From contig SVCP01000002.1 of assembly GCA_015058295.1 (NCBI GenBank), forward strand, positions 1 through 64,000: a stretch of 64,000 nt of DNA, in the 5' to 3' direction. The translations under genes and the position numbers were made by a program. Below the pieces are notes generated by a model. That model was not told the DNA's origin. It ran no database searches and worked only from the letters and a program-made list of their open reading frames with translations. Of the stretch, positions 16,578 to 25,754 are shown one piece after another. Within the stretch, counting starts at the first letter, position 1; every line of letters begins with the position of its first letter. The DNA comes from Anaerofustis stercorihominis. Its GTDB lineage: Bacteria > Bacillota > Clostridia > Eubacteriales > Anaerofustaceae.

Positions 16578-17483
16578 ATGAATACGGCAAAATTATACGA
16601 TCAATATACTCTTTCGCAAACAATCGACACAGAGATTTTGTCCCAATACCCTGACAAAACAACATCCCTCACGGCACTGGGAGAGTTTATAAACGAAAAA
16701 AACATCACCGACAGCAGTTTCGTCATTGATTTTATGAAAGCTCTCGGATATGAAGGTTCAAAAGAAGAAACAGCCATTGCGTTTCTTTCGGAGTGCCCGG
16801 ATAAATCCGCCGCAAAGGTATTCCGTGATAATGCTCACTTACGGGAAGCAATAATCAACAACTACTGCTCGGTCATGGCGAATTTCATCGTCTTTTCCAC
16901 TGCACAGAGAAAAAATCTCAAGGATACCGCTTCCTATAACAGACATATCGACAAAGCTCTGCCCGAAATGCGCGACAGCCTTATGATACTGTTTGAACTC
17001 GGTGCAAAGGAAGGAGAATATCTCACTTCACTGGAAAAATACTTTGAGTTCACATATTATGTAAACACCCGTGACAGCTGGAGTTTATTCAATTCCCTGT
17101 ATGTATACGAAGATTTCGCAAAATATGTGCAAAACATACGGGAGCAGTTTCTTGGCATATACCTCAGAAGCAACCTGCTTCCCGAGTCAATCGAAAAATT
17201 CGTGCTTGACGGAAATGAAGCCTTCACAAATGCTTTTATTACGGCACTTTCAGAGCTTGCGTCAGAAAATATCGCATCAGCAAGAAAGAATTATGCACAC
17301 CCGGTTACCGTTGAAGGAGACGAAAACTTTATCGAAGGGGTCATCGACCTTTACGATACGGCAAAATACAAAAACGCCATCTCATCATTCAAGGCAAACG
17401 GCGGAAAATTCCATATGGCAGCCCTCTCAGAAGCGAAAAAATTCTACGAATACGAAGAAAGCCCCAGGGCAAATGAGTTCTGA
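16578..17483 (+). CDS. Protein of unknown function, 301 residues
   Basis: I do not recognise this family. The start is set at MNTAKLYDQYTL, which has GGAGG ten bases before the ATG; an upstream in-frame ATG at 16524 has no ribosome site. The protein is predicted to be soluble and mostly helical, rich in Asn, Tyr, Glu and Lys, without signal peptide, membrane segment or obvious metal motif. Only one Cys pair is seen (SECPDKSAAK and NNYCSV). It stands alone downstream of the DnaA-box cluster and is followed after 58 bases by the DUF1801-like gene. Whether the DnaA boxes control it cannot be told. Confidence 0.6.
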   Translation: MNTAKLYDQYTLSQTIDTEILSQYPDKTTSLTALGEFINEKNITDSSFVIDFMKALGYEGSKEETAIAFLSECPDKSAAKVFRDNAHLREAIINNYCSVMANFIVFSTAQRKNLKDTASYNRHIDKALPEMRDSLMILFELGAKEGEYLTSLEKYFEFTYYVNTRDSWSLFNSLYVYEDFAKYVQNIREQFLGIYLRSNLLPESIEKFVLDGNEAFTNAFITALSELASENIASARKNYAHPVTVEGDENFIEGVIDLYDTAKYKNAISSFKANGGKFHMAALSEAKKFYEYEESPRANEF

Positions 17484-17541
17484 GAAGTTTTGCTTATAAG
17501 TTAAATACTTCCGGTAAATAATCATTTGGCGAGGTACCCAG

Positions 17542-17871
17542 ATGAATGAGAGAGTAAAAGAGTATATAGACATATATCCGGATGAAATTATTGATATGTA
17601 CAGTACATTAAGAAAAATGCTTTTCGACTGCGTATCATCTGAACCACAGGAAATCCTGTGGGCTAAACTCCCAAGTTATTATGTAGGAGAATCTTTTGTA
17701 AGGCTTATCCCATTCAAAGATCATATCAACATTGAAGCAAAGGCAGTATCAGATCATAAAGAATTGTTATCCGGGTATAAAATAACACCTAAGGGAATGT
17801 TGCAGATCTTTTTAAAGCAAGAAATTCCTGTTGTTGTGCTGAAGCAGATATTTACTGAGACATTAGGATGA
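17542..17871 (+). CDS. DUF1801/YdhG-like small protein
   Basis: A 109-residue protein with the layout of the DUF1801 (YdhG/YjbR-related) fold: an N-terminal helical part (VKEYIDIYPDEIIDMYSTLRKML), a strand pair around EILWAKLPSYYVGESFVRLIPFKDHINIEAK, and a C-terminal helix with MLQIFLKQEIPVVVLKQIF. The role of the family is poorly known. It is monocistronic, with a terminator 45 bases after the stop. The ribosome site is weak (GAGGTA), so expression may be low. Confidence 0.6.
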   Translation: MNERVKEYIDIYPDEIIDMYSTLRKMLFDCVSSEPQEILWAKLPSYYVGESFVRLIPFKDHINIEAKAVSDHKELLSGYKITPKGMLQIFLKQEIPVVVLKQIFTETLG

Positions 17872-17916
17872 TAAATTCCATTTATCGGACAGATTATTTA
17901 AATCAGGAATAACATA

Positions 17917-17948
17917 AAAGCCGTGCTGTATATGAAGCACGGCTTTTA
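17917..17948 (+). terminator. Terminator after the DUF1801-like gene
   Basis: AAAAGCCGTGCT/AGCACGGCTTTT hairpin. Confidence 0.8.
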
Positions 17949-17994
17949 CTGTCCATGAAGTCTCCTGCTAATCCTTCGGTTTACTCTCAATGCA

Positions 17995-18234
17995 AATATA
18001 AATTTTCGTAAGCTGTGCGGCTTTTGGAGCGACGAATGGCGCGTACTGCAGTACGTAACCGCCGGCGATTCAAAAACAACGCGACATAAAAGGATTGACA
18101 GACATTTTAATGCGAAGTATAAATCCTTTTTAGGCAAGGCGGCTTTGGATTTTTTGTAAGCGTGGCGTACTTTAGGCGTACGCGAGCGCGCAAAAATCCA
18201 AAATAACGCAGCATAAAAGGATTTAGACGAGCAT
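17995..18234. repeat. Two diverged copies of a structured repeat (second family)
   Basis: Unit 1 (about 17995-18114) and unit 2 (about 18118-18234) align: both have TATAAAT, GCGGCTTT(T)GGA, a central hairpin built on GCGTAC/GTACG, then AACGC-CATAAAAGGATT and GACNNNCATT. Unit 2 folds as TGGATTTTT...AAAAATCCA enclosing AGCGTGGCGTAC-TTTAGGC-GTACGC. A related core, GCGTGGTTTAC...GTAAATGAGC, occurs at 49.75 kb. Unit 2 ends at the stop codon of the next gene. Confidence 0.65.
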
Positions 18235-18899
18235 TAACAGAGGTCTCCCGGGAAGAACTGCGGGAAGGGAGTCAACGTCTCATCAAGAAATTTCTCGCAG
18301 AAATTCTCGTCGCAGACTTCATCACATTCGGGAGGAATCTCGCAGTATCCGTAGTTTGGAATTCTGAGATGTACGTCGGAAACCACTCTGACAATGAGGA
18401 ATATGCCCAGGGAAAGGTTGAGGCTGTCACAACCGCATGCCATGTTCACACATCCGGTCTCAACATATGTTTCAGCCTGTGCTTCAAATCTGCCCTGTCG
18501 GAGAAATTCTCTTGGTGCATAAACAGTGCTGTCCACAGGTATGCGTATTATGTTGTCTTTCTGCACAACTCCGCAGCTGACGGGATGTGCGGGAAGAACG
18601 AATACCCTTCTGTCGCTTCTTCTTTTAAGAACCACATATACGGGTATACCAACAATAAGCCTCATCCGGGCATACTGATCATCTTTTTCCGTAAATACAG
18701 GTTCGCAGTCATACTGAAATACTTCAGCCCTGCCGAACTGAGTATTGCAGAACACATAATCGCCGAGCGAACCTCCCGGAAGCTGTACTTCAAATGGAAT
18801 ATTTTCAAGGCACTCTCTTCTGCTGAGAGCATCGTATACTTTTTTTACAACGAGGCAATCTATGCCTCTTACGCCGTTCATGGTAATATTTTCGTCCAA
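18234..18899 (-). CDS. Cysteine-rich protein, possibly spore-associated
   Basis: A 221-residue protein with no signal peptide, beginning MDENITMNGVRGIDCLVVKKVYDAL. The start is TTG, eight bases after GGAG; an ATG six codons in is the alternative. Cysteines are spread through the protein and cluster at the C-terminus (GYCEIPPECDEVCDENFCEKF). Beta-strand-like stretches (RLIVGIPVYVVLKRR, LGIFLIVRVVSDVHLRIPNYGYC) resemble Cys-rich proteins common in spore-forming Clostridia, some of which are coat components; this link is from memory of sequence style, not a motif test. It is a single gene read away from glpK. Its 3' end touches a repeat, and I see no separate terminator for it. Confidence 0.6.
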   Translation of the reverse strand: MDENITMNGVRGIDCLVVKKVYDALSRRECLENIPFEVQLPGGSLGDYVFCNTQFGRAEVFQYDCEPVFTEKDDQYARMRLIVGIPVYVVLKRRSDRRVFVLPAHPVSCGVVQKDNIIRIPVDSTVYAPREFLRQGRFEAQAETYVETGCVNMACGCDSLNLSLGIFLIVRVVSDVHLRIPNYGYCEIPPECDEVCDENFCEKFLDETLTPFPQFFPGDLC

Positions 18900-18976
18900 G
18901 CTTACTGCTCCTTTCCGTTAATCGTTAATATAATATGATTTTACATTTTTCTTGTTACAGGCAAATATGCGGGATA

Positions 18977-19005
18977 TTGCATTAACGGGATTTATCGGTT
19001 ATAAT
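18977..19005 (+). promoter_or_regulatory. Promoter of the glpK operon
   Basis: TTGCAT at 18977-18982 and TATAAT at 19000-19005, 17 bases apart. Confidence 0.75.
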
Positions 19006-19055
19006 GAAGAATAATCAATGTAACGCTTCAGTACATTTTACGCAGGGAGGCGCAA

Positions 19056-20540
19056 ATGAAATACATAATAGCACTGGATCAGGGCACCACGAGCTGCCGC
19101 AGTATCGTATTTGATGAAAAGTTCAATATGATCGCCATGAGCCAGAAAGAATTCACACAGATATATCCCCATCCCACATGGGTGGAACACGACGGAGAGG
19201 AGATACTCTCCACACAGATCGAAACACTCAGAGATGTAATAAAAAAAGCAAAAATAAACACAGAAGATATCCTTTCGGTGGGGATTACAAACCAGAGGGA
19301 AAGTACCATCATCTGGAACAGGGAAACGGGAAAACCTGTATATAATTCTATCGTATGGCAGTGCCGCAGAACTGCGGATTATTGCGATGAACTTGAAGCT
19401 TCGGGATACACCGCATACATAAAAGAGACCACAGGCCTCACCATCGATGCATATTTTTCAGCAACGAAGATAAAATGGATTCTTGACAATGTTGAAGGCG
19501 CAAGAGAAGATGCACTTAAGGGAAAACTCGCTTTCGGAACAATGGACAGCTGGCTGATATATAATCTCAGTGGCGGGAAATATCATATAACGGATTATAC
19601 CAATGCTTCCAGAACCATGCTTTATGACATAAACAATCTCTGCTGGGACGAAAAGCTTATGTCGGTAATGGATATTCCCTCTTCACTTATGCCGTGTGTT
19701 GTTCCTTCAAGCGGACAGCTTGCGTATATTGACGAAAGTATTCTCGGCAGAAAAATTCCCATTACGGGAATCGCAGGAGACCAGCAGTCCGCACTTTTCG
19801 GACAGAACTGCGTAAATTTCGGAGAAGTAAAAAATACATACGGCACAGGATGCTTCCTTCTCGCGAACACACTCGATGAAAAGATCAATTCCACAAGCGG
19901 CCTTGTAACGACTCTGGCATGTAAAGCTGACGGAAGCGTATGCTATGCACTGGAAGGAAGTGTGTTCATCGCAGGAGCTTTAATTCAATGGCTCAGGGAC
20001 GAAATGGGACTTCTCACCACAGCGGCAGAGTCTGAAAAATATGCAAATATGGTTGACAGCTCCGACGGAGTATATATCGTGCCGGCATTCTCGGGCCTCG
20101 GTGCACCGCACTGGGATATGAGAGCAAAGGCTGTAATCGTAGGGCTCAGCAGAGGCTCCAACAGAAACCACCTTATCAGAGCTTCCCTGGAAGCAATAGC
20201 ATATCAGCTGAATGATCTTATGCAGGCGCTTAATACGGATCTCAATGCGAAAGCCGCATATATCAAAGCTGACGGAGGCGCAAGCGCAAATGACCTTCTT
20301 ATGCAGCTTACGGCAGATATGGCAGATACTGACGTAATCAGGCCGAAAAATATAGAATCCACAGCTCTGGGAGCAGCAATGCTTGCAGCCATCGGCATCG
20401 GGTTGTATAATAGTACGGATGAAATGAATTTTGCAGATTCAACAGACAGAGTATTCACTCCGTCAATAGACAAAGATAAAAGAAACGCACTTCTCAAAGG
20501 CTGGAACGAAGCCGTAAGAATGTGCATATCACACGATTAG
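19056..20540 (+). CDS. glpK: Glycerol kinase
   Basis: This cytoplasmic FGGY kinase phosphorylates glycerol to glycerol 3-phosphate. Its length of 494 residues is typical. The N-terminal phosphate loop reads LDQGTTSCRSIVFD; NQRESTIIWNRETGKPVYNSIVWQCRR contains the glycerol-binding Arg-Glu pair; GDQQSALFGQNC and NTYGTGCFLLANT are the second ATPase domain signatures; DGGASANDLLMQ closes the active site. GGGAGG lies seven bases before the ATG. It leads a three-gene run with rseC and ung, with 18 bases to rseC. No glycerol facilitator or glycerol-3-phosphate dehydrogenase is in the window. Confidence 0.97.
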   Translation: MKYIIALDQGTTSCRSIVFDEKFNMIAMSQKEFTQIYPHPTWVEHDGEEILSTQIETLRDVIKKAKINTEDILSVGITNQRESTIIWNRETGKPVYNSIVWQCRRTADYCDELEASGYTAYIKETTGLTIDAYFSATKIKWILDNVEGAREDALKGKLAFGTMDSWLIYNLSGGKYHITDYTNASRTMLYDINNLCWDEKLMSVMDIPSSLMPCVVPSSGQLAYIDESILGRKIPITGIAGDQQSALFGQNCVNFGEVKNTYGTGCFLLANTLDEKINSTSGLVTTLACKADGSVCYALEGSVFIAGALIQWLRDEMGLLTTAAESEKYANMVDSSDGVYIVPAFSGLGAPHWDMRAKAVIVGLSRGSNRNHLIRASLEAIAYQLNDLMQALNTDLNAKAAYIKADGGASANDLLMQLTADMADTDVIRPKNIESTALGAAMLAAIGIGLYNSTDEMNFADSTDRVFTPSIDKDKRNALLKGWNEAVRMCISHD

Positions 20541-20558
20541 GAGGAACATATTAAGAAT

Positions 20559-20975
20559 ATGAGAGAAAAAGCACTGGTAACGGAACTTAAAGCAAATAAT
20601 ATGGCTGTCGTACAGGTACAGCGTTCCACAGCCTGCGAAAACTGCGGAGCCTGCAGTGTCGGAAAAGAAAAGCTTGTTGTTTCCGCAGAAGTTGAAAACC
20701 TTGTTGGAGCAAACGTAGGCGATGAAGTGGATGTTGAAATGGAATTTTCAGGAGTAATGGGAGCATCATTCTTCGGATACGGTGTTCCGTTCATTGCATT
20801 TATCACGGGATTGTTCCTCGGATTTTATGTTATGCCGAAGATAATTCCTCTTGATGCAAACTTCCTCGGTTTCGCATTCGGCGCATTGTTTATGGCGGCA
20901 GGATACCTCGGCGTTAAATTTATGGACAAAAAAGGCGCTTTCAAAGAAAAATTCAAGATCAGGATCATTAAATAA
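20559..20975 (+). CDS. SoxR-reducing system RseC family protein
   Basis: A 138-residue membrane protein of the RseC/MucC family. The N-terminal cytoplasmic part carries the Cys cluster [16 protein letters not shown] (three Cys spaced by two residues), and two membrane helices follow (about 68-88 and 95-115). In proteobacteria the family acts with the Rnf complex to reduce SoxR; in Clostridia it is usually near redox or Rnf genes, which are absent here. RBS AGGAGG. The stop codon overlaps the ATG of ung by one base, so the two are translationally coupled. Confidence 0.85.
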   Translation: MREKALVTELKANNMAVVQVQRSTACENCGACSVGKEKLVVSAEVENLVGANVGDEVDVEMEFSGVMGASFFGYGVPFIAFITGLFLGFYVMPKIIPLDANFLGFAFGALFMAAGYLGVKFMDKKGAFKEKFKIRIIK

Positions 20976-21646
20976 TGGGTGTATTGTTTGAAAACGACTG
21001 GCGTGAGCTTCTTGAAGGCGAATTTGAAAAGCCGTATTACAAAGAACTCCGAACAAAGCTTGCGAGAGAATATAAAGAGCATACTGTCTTTCCGGATATG
21101 TATGACATATTCAATGCTTTTCATCTGACTTCCTACGAAGATACAAAGGTAGTAATTTTAGGGCAGGATCCGTATCACGATGATTTTCAGGCACACGGGC
21201 TGAGCTTTTCCGTAATGAAAGGCATCGCAATTCCTCCTTCACTCAGAAATATCTATAAGGAGCTGAGAGACGACCTCGGCTGCAGCATACCCTCTCACGG
21301 TTGTCTGACAAAGTGGGCGGAGGAAGGCGTTCTGCTTTTAAACAGCGTACTTACAGTAAGGGCGCATACTCCCGCATCGCATAAGAATCTCGGATGGGAA
21401 ACATTTACGGATACGATAATATCTCTTCTCAACGACAGAGAAAAACCTGTTGTATTTATGTTGTGGGGAGCTTTTGCGCAGAGTAAGGAATATCTTATCT
21501 CTTCGCCCCGGCATCTCATAATAAAATCGGCACATCCGTCTCCTCTTTCCGCAAGCAGAGGCTTTCTCGGCAGCCGTCCGTTTTCAAAAGCAAATGCATT
21601 TCTTGCAGATAACGGCATAACACCCGTCGACTGGCAAATTGATTGA
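20975..21646 (+). CDS. ung: Uracil-DNA glycosylase, family 1
   Basis: This enzyme removes uracil from DNA in base excision repair. Its 223 residues carry the water-activating loop [18 protein letters not shown] (catalytic Asp), the 4-Pro-like loop [13 protein letters not shown], the [10 protein letters not shown] segment with the uracil-binding Asn, and the minor-groove intercalation loop [20 protein letters not shown] with its His. The N-terminus [11 protein letters not shown] is typical. It is the last gene of the glpK-rseC-ung run. The tRNA-Glu promoter follows about 20 bases after the stop, without a clear terminator between them. Confidence 0.96.
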   Translation: MGVLFENDWRELLEGEFEKPYYKELRTKLAREYKEHTVFPDMYDIFNAFHLTSYEDTKVVILGQDPYHDDFQAHGLSFSVMKGIAIPPSLRNIYKELRDDLGCSIPSHGCLTKWAEEGVLLLNSVLTVRAHTPASHKNLGWETFTDTIISLLNDREKPVVFMLWGAFAQSKEYLISSPRHLIIKSAHPSPLSASRGFLGSRPFSKANAFLADNGITPVDWQID

Positions 21647-21665
21647 TAAAAAATATAAAAAGTAC

Positions 21666-21693
21666 TTGACATTTTACCTGAAAAGTGTATAAT
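21666..21693 (+). promoter_or_regulatory. Promoter of tRNA-Glu
   Basis: Consensus TTGACA (21666-21671) and TATAAT (21688-21693), 16 bases apart, 13 bases before the tRNA. Confidence 0.88.
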
Positions 21694-21706
21694 TAAGCAA
21701 GTCAGT

Positions 21707-21781
21707 GGCCCCTTGGTCAAGCGGTTAAGACATCGCCCTTTCACGGCGGTAACAGGGGTTCGATTCCCCTAGGGGTCACCA
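21707..21781 (+). tRNA. tRNA-Glu, anticodon TTC
   Basis: A 75-nt cloverleaf: acceptor GGCCCCT with AGGGGTC, anticodon arm CGCCC-TTTCACG-GCG region with TTC at 34-36, T-arm AGGGG-TTCGATT-CCCCT, CCA encoded. Confidence 0.95.
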
Positions 21782-21796
21782 TTCAGAGTCATTGAC

Positions 21797-21823
21797 AGCT
21801 GTCGTTCCGACAGCTTTTTTATT
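21797..21823 (+). terminator. Terminator of tRNA-Glu
   Basis: AGCTGTCG/CGACAGCT hairpin with a six-T tail. Confidence 0.88.
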
Positions 21824-21844
21824 TTCAGTCGTAATTTAACATAG

Positions 21845-22456
21845 TCAATATCCGCTGATTCTTAAAAATCTCACTGCAATACGATATCCCCCTCCCGGAG
21901 TGCAGGTGAAAAGGGTCATATCCCATTCTCCCGATATCATTTCTTCTGCCTGTGTCGGCTTGAGAATCTCAACGCAGAACATCTCATACTCAAACACATT
22001 CCCGTTCATATCCGTAAATACAGCCACAGCACCTGTCTGTATATTTTTCAATTCTGCGAAGAATCTTTTGTAATTATGTGCGGAAATGACCATGTCATCT
22101 TTATATACACTGCCGTAGTATCTGCACGGTGCGTTTTTCAGTGCAGCAGGACTACATTCGTTTATAACGGGAAGAGTAATATCAAGAGACGGAATACTTA
22201 TTGTCCCCACATAATCCCATCCGTCGATCCCGTTCAGAGGCATTTGCATTCCGGGATTTCTGACATATTCGGGAATAATCTTATCCTGTTTATTTTCCTG
22301 CCTGTCCTCCATAATTATTTCCACAGCAGACAATGCTTCTGCCGCGTTTTTAATTGCCCTGTTTTCGTCCCATATGTTATAACAAGCGAGCAAAAGGGCC
22401 GATATTATCAGAATCAGCCCCATATTTATCATATATTTTCCTTTATTACTTTTCAA
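21845..22456 (-). CDS. Second sortase of the pilus locus
   Basis: A 203-residue membrane-anchored transpeptidase with one N-terminal hydrophobic segment (about 10-27). Sortase hallmarks are GTISIPSLDITLPVINE, the catalytic His in VISAHNYKRFF, the catalytic Cys in LFTCTPGGGYRIAVRF and the Arg eight residues after the Cys. There is no C-terminal membrane anchor, unlike the class C enzyme two genes upstream, so it may be the class B/D-like housekeeping sortase that attaches the finished pilus to the wall. The start is TTG, eight bases after GGAG, and it overlaps the end of the minor pilin gene. It is the last gene of the operon. Confidence 0.85.
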   Translation of the reverse strand: MKSNKGKYMINMGLILIISALLLACYNIWDENRAIKNAAEALSAVEIIMEDRQENKQDKIIPEYVRNPGMQMPLNGIDGWDYVGTISIPSLDITLPVINECSPAALKNAPCRYYGSVYKDDMVISAHNYKRFFAELKNIQTGAVAVFTDMNGNVFEYEMFCVEILKPTQAEEMISGEWDMTLFTCTPGGGYRIAVRFLRISGY

Positions 22457-23381
22457 TGATGTTTCTCCTGTTTTCTATATATCCGAGGAGCATAAGTACC
22501 ACCCCCGCAAACGTAAGCAGCGCAACCGGCCACCATAAAACACCCGTATAAGGCAGTTCAGGTTCCGCAGGCTCATCGGGACGGTGATTTGTGATAATAA
22601 ATGTGTTTGCATCTTTTTCAACGGAAACCGTATATCCTTCGGGAACATTTTTTTCGATTACTGAGTATGACGCTCCGCCATAAAGTTCTTCCCAACAATA
22701 TGACCAGTCGTTTGTACTGTCCAGGATTACCGTATCCAGAAGAATACCCCCGTCATAAAGCTCAACCGTAATGCTTTCCGGGCGGTTATTGCCCTCGCCG
22801 TCATCCCATATTTTGATTACTTTCAGATCAATACTCTCACTGCCCGGGCGGCTTTCATATTTGACATTTACGGATACATCATACACCCATATTCCGTTTT
22901 CATCGGTAGCCGGAAGGAAAATTATAAATGTTTCGGGAGTATATATTTTCCTGCCGGAATCGAACTCTTCTCCCATAACGAGATAAAGTCCTGCGGAGAG
23001 GTCTTTGAATGCAGCTATACCTTCATAATTTGTAACAGCCATTTCATCGGGCCCGATGCCGTCGGCAGCTATATATGCAGAGAGCGTATCTGCGAGAGTT
23101 TTCCTGTCCGTGCTGCCTGAATCAAGATCGGTGTCAATATCATATGCAGCATATTTTTCAAGCAGAGTATATCCACCTGTATTATCCATATCCGCAATTC
23201 TGTAAAGGGAAAATGTCACACCTTCAGCAACCGCTTCTCCTTCGGGACAAAACCTGATCGCAAGACTTGCGGATTCTGTCAGCGAAATTCCGTCATCTGC
23301 GAAAGCCGAAGGTATGAATATATGTATCATAAACAAAACCGCAAGTATAAGAATGCCCCATCGTTTAATTCTGTGTCCCAT
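22446..23381 (-). CDS. LPXTG-anchored minor pilin with Cna B domain
   Basis: A 311-residue secreted protein with a signal peptide (about 1-28, ending SAFA-DD), an N-terminal pilin-like domain, and a Cna B-type domain from about 190 (LKVIKIWDDGEGNNRPESITVELYDGG, ending ...GYTVSVEKDANTFIITNHR). The cell-wall signal is LPYTG followed by a membrane segment and a RRN tail. Lys in KVIKIWDD and Asn in the terminal strand are typical of intramolecular isopeptide bonds. It is probably the base or linker pilin. It overlaps the sortase genes on both sides. Confidence 0.85.
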   Translation of the reverse strand: MGHRIKRWGILILAVLFMIHIFIPSAFADDGISLTESASLAIRFCPEGEAVAEGVTFSLYRIADMDNTGGYTLLEKYAAYDIDTDLDSGSTDRKTLADTLSAYIAADGIGPDEMAVTNYEGIAAFKDLSAGLYLVMGEEFDSGRKIYTPETFIIFLPATDENGIWVYDVSVNVKYESRPGSESIDLKVIKIWDDGEGNNRPESITVELYDGGILLDTVILDSTNDWSYCWEELYGGASYSVIEKNVPEGYTVSVEKDANTFIITNHRPDEPAEPELPYTGVLWWPVALLTFAGVVLMLLGYIENRRNIIEK

Positions 23382-24219
23382 AAATATCTCCTCCGTTTTT
23401 CTTTGCTCGTCTTTTCAGCATATCTGAGATCAGTATTACCGCAAGCAATACCAAGAGTATGATCGCTTCAGCTATTACCATAGTAATCATCGGCTCTGCC
23501 TGCACAGCATCTGCCGTTATGTTTATTATATTTTCGTTTTCCGTCCTGTGCGCCCTTACGAGAAGGCGGTGTGTGTTTATCCCGTATGGTGTGCAGGTTA
23601 CAAGCGTGCAATAATCTTTCCCTTCCTCAATAAGAAGCGGATCTGTTTCTTCCGGCTCAACGATAAGTATCCTGTCCACTTCGTATGTAAGGGTTTCGTT
23701 GAGTATCTTAAGCACAAATCTGTCTCCTTCGGAAAGTTTATCAAGGTCAGTAAACAACCTTGCGCTCGGAAGCCCTCTGTGCCCGGAAAGAACACAGTGC
23801 GAGCTTTCTCCCCCTACAGGAAGCGAACTCCACTCAAGATGCCCTGCTCCCACCTGCAGTACAGCTTCATCAGAGCCGTGATATATGGGCAGTACACAGT
23901 TTATGGAAGGAATATCTATATATCCCATTATGCCGTTGCCTGAAAGATTCAGAAGTGACTCGTATTCTGTTTTCTGCGACTTCGGAAGATAAAATCCGTT
24001 GTCTTTTCCCCAAAGGGAAGCGTTATACTCCTCCGCCGCATTCCATATATCAGCATATTTATCTTCATCAAGGCTGTCTGCTTTCTCCGAATAGGCAGAT
24101 ACAGCCTGCGACTGATGAAATGAATTCCACCGGTTACTTACCGTGGGATACAGCAGTAAAGACAACCCTATGAAAAAAATGACCGTCAATATTTTTCCCG
24201 TATTGTCCTTTCTTCGCAT
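23365..24219 (-). CDS. Class C (pilus-polymerising) sortase
   Basis: A sortase that polymerises pilin subunits outside the cell. The start is placed at MRRKDNTGK, which follows AAGGAG by five bases; the longer frame to 24261 lacks a ribosome site. The protein (284 residues) has an N-terminal membrane segment, the sortase fold with GYIDIPSINCVLPIYHG, catalytic His in VLSGHRGLPSA, catalytic Cys in LVTCTPYGINTHRLLVRA with its Arg, and a second C-terminal membrane helix as expected for class C. The lid region before the fold (DIWNAAEEYNASLWGKDNGFY) has no obvious DPW/DPF motif. It lies between the major and minor pilin genes. Confidence 0.93.
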   Translation of the reverse strand: MRRKDNTGKILTVIFFIGLSLLLYPTVSNRWNSFHQSQAVSAYSEKADSLDEDKYADIWNAAEEYNASLWGKDNGFYLPKSQKTEYESLLNLSGNGIMGYIDIPSINCVLPIYHGSDEAVLQVGAGHLEWSSLPVGGESSHCVLSGHRGLPSARLFTDLDKLSEGDRFVLKILNETLTYEVDRILIVEPEETDPLLIEEGKDYCTLVTCTPYGINTHRLLVRAHRTENENIINITADAVQAEPMITMVIAEAIILLVLLAVILISDMLKRRAKKNGGDIYGTQN

Positions 24220-24281
24220 AAAGCTCTCCTTACCGCTGTGAGCCGCATTAACGGCCCACAACGTAATTGTAATGTTTTTAA

Positions 24282-25709
24282 TTATTCTTCCGGTGATACT
24301 GACATTCTCTTTCTTACAAAGAGCATTACAGCAGCACCCATAACCATAATTCCTCCGAAAGTATAGAACAGAGTCGTGCCCATGCCGCCTGTTGACGGAA
24401 GCTCTGTACCTGTTTTGTTTGTGATCTGAACTCCGCCGTCACCGTCCTGCCATGTATCGCCTGTCATTGTCGTTGTTATACTGCCGTCTTTAAGATCAAC
24501 CTCAACACGTGCGGGAAGCTTGTTATATCCTTCGGGAGCCTTGATTTCTTCAAGCCAGTATGTTTTATCATCGAGGCCGATGATATTAGCCCGACCTGCT
24601 TTGATTACAGCGGAAACGAATCCTTCTGCAGAAATTTCTTCAGCTGTTGCAACACGGTAAACTCCGTTTTCTTCGACAAGAGCGATCTTGTTTCCTGCAG
24701 TCTGTGCATCATAAAGTTCAAACTGCGCTCCTTCAAGAAGCTTTTTATCGCTGTCAGTCTTTACGATATCAAATTCATATGTATATGTCTTTGTTTCGTC
24801 TTCTACGGTCGTATCATCACCATATTCGAGTTTTGTTTTGTTTGTGTTGGGCATTTCTGTTACTTCGGCATTTTCGTTGAGAACTGCGCTGTAATTGACA
24901 GCTATATCCGTATCTGTCGTAATGCTGTCAAGATAATCCTGCGTAAAGATAATCTCAAAATCACAGCCGTCTTCAAATCCTGCAGTTACAACAGTGTAAT
25001 TTTCAGCGGCAAGTTCTTCTTCACCGACTGTAACTTTAATTGTTTCCGGCTTCAGTGTCAGTCCTTCGGACATATCATCGTGAAGAACATATTTTTCTGC
25101 ACCTGCCTTTGCGCAGATCGTGATCTTAAAGTCCACTGTATCGCCGATTTCGCTCACATTTTCATCCTTTTCAATTCCGTCTTCAACGATCACCTTATCA
25201 ACCGTTGTCTCTTCGTTCTTTTCCTTTATCACAACATCGGGATTTGTTGTATCAAGAGAGCAGATCGTACCAAGTGATGTGTCAACAAGATAGTATCCCA
25301 GATCAAGTCCCGTAAATGTAACGGTTGCGGCGTCTGCAGTTTTTTCACCCTGAGATACTGTGCCGTTTGCCTTTGCATATGCCTGTGCGGCTTTTGCAAA
25401 CGCTGCCGCATCAGCACCTTCTACCCAGCTCACATATCCCTGGGAGTCTGTTGTAAGGTAAATACCTGCAACATCTTCGCTTTCAACGAAAGCCTTCCAT
25501 GCATCGGATGCTTTGTAGGAATATGCGCCTGTTGCCGCATTGTAGCTTTCAAGATCGAGGATCTGATAAATTGTATAGGTCTGATTCACAACTGCATTGT
25601 CAACAGTAATCGTCCCTGTGGTTTCTTCCGCCGCATACACACCGAAGCATACGGAGAAGATCATCGTAACAGCCAGAAGAAGGCTGAACACTTTTTTTAA
25701 ATTCTTCAT
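24282..25709 (-). CDS. SpaH/EbpB-like major pilin with LPSTG anchor
   Basis: A 475-residue backbone pilin. Signal peptide 1-26 (FGVYA-AEE), N-terminal domain with YQILDLESYNAATGAYSYKASD, a second domain from about 170 to 310, and a C-terminal Cna-B-like domain with the E-box YWLEEIKAPEGYNKL, whose Glu promotes an isopeptide bond. The stretch VVIKEKNEETTVDKV sits where the pilin motif (VxxxPKN) of SpaA-type pilins lies, so its EKN Lys is the likely polymerisation residue. The anchor is LPSTGG, a membrane segment and RKRM. It is abundant-type coding with a good ribosome site (AAAGGAA). Assembly by the adjacent class C sortase is expected. Confidence 0.9.
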   Translation of the reverse strand: MKNLKKVFSLLLAVTMIFSVCFGVYAAEETTGTITVDNAVVNQTYTIYQILDLESYNAATGAYSYKASDAWKAFVESEDVAGIYLTTDSQGYVSWVEGADAAAFAKAAQAYAKANGTVSQGEKTADAATVTFTGLDLGYYLVDTSLGTICSLDTTNPDVVIKEKNEETTVDKVIVEDGIEKDENVSEIGDTVDFKITICAKAGAEKYVLHDDMSEGLTLKPETIKVTVGEEELAAENYTVVTAGFEDGCDFEIIFTQDYLDSITTDTDIAVNYSAVLNENAEVTEMPNTNKTKLEYGDDTTVEDETKTYTYEFDIVKTDSDKKLLEGAQFELYDAQTAGNKIALVEENGVYRVATAEEISAEGFVSAVIKAGRANIIGLDDKTYWLEEIKAPEGYNKLPARVEVDLKDGSITTTMTGDTWQDGDGGVQITNKTGTELPSTGGMGTTLFYTFGGIMVMGAAVMLFVRKRMSVSPEE

Positions 25710-25754
25710 TTTTGTTCCTTTCTTTATTGGAATGTGCTTTTTGTCTGAAGGTTA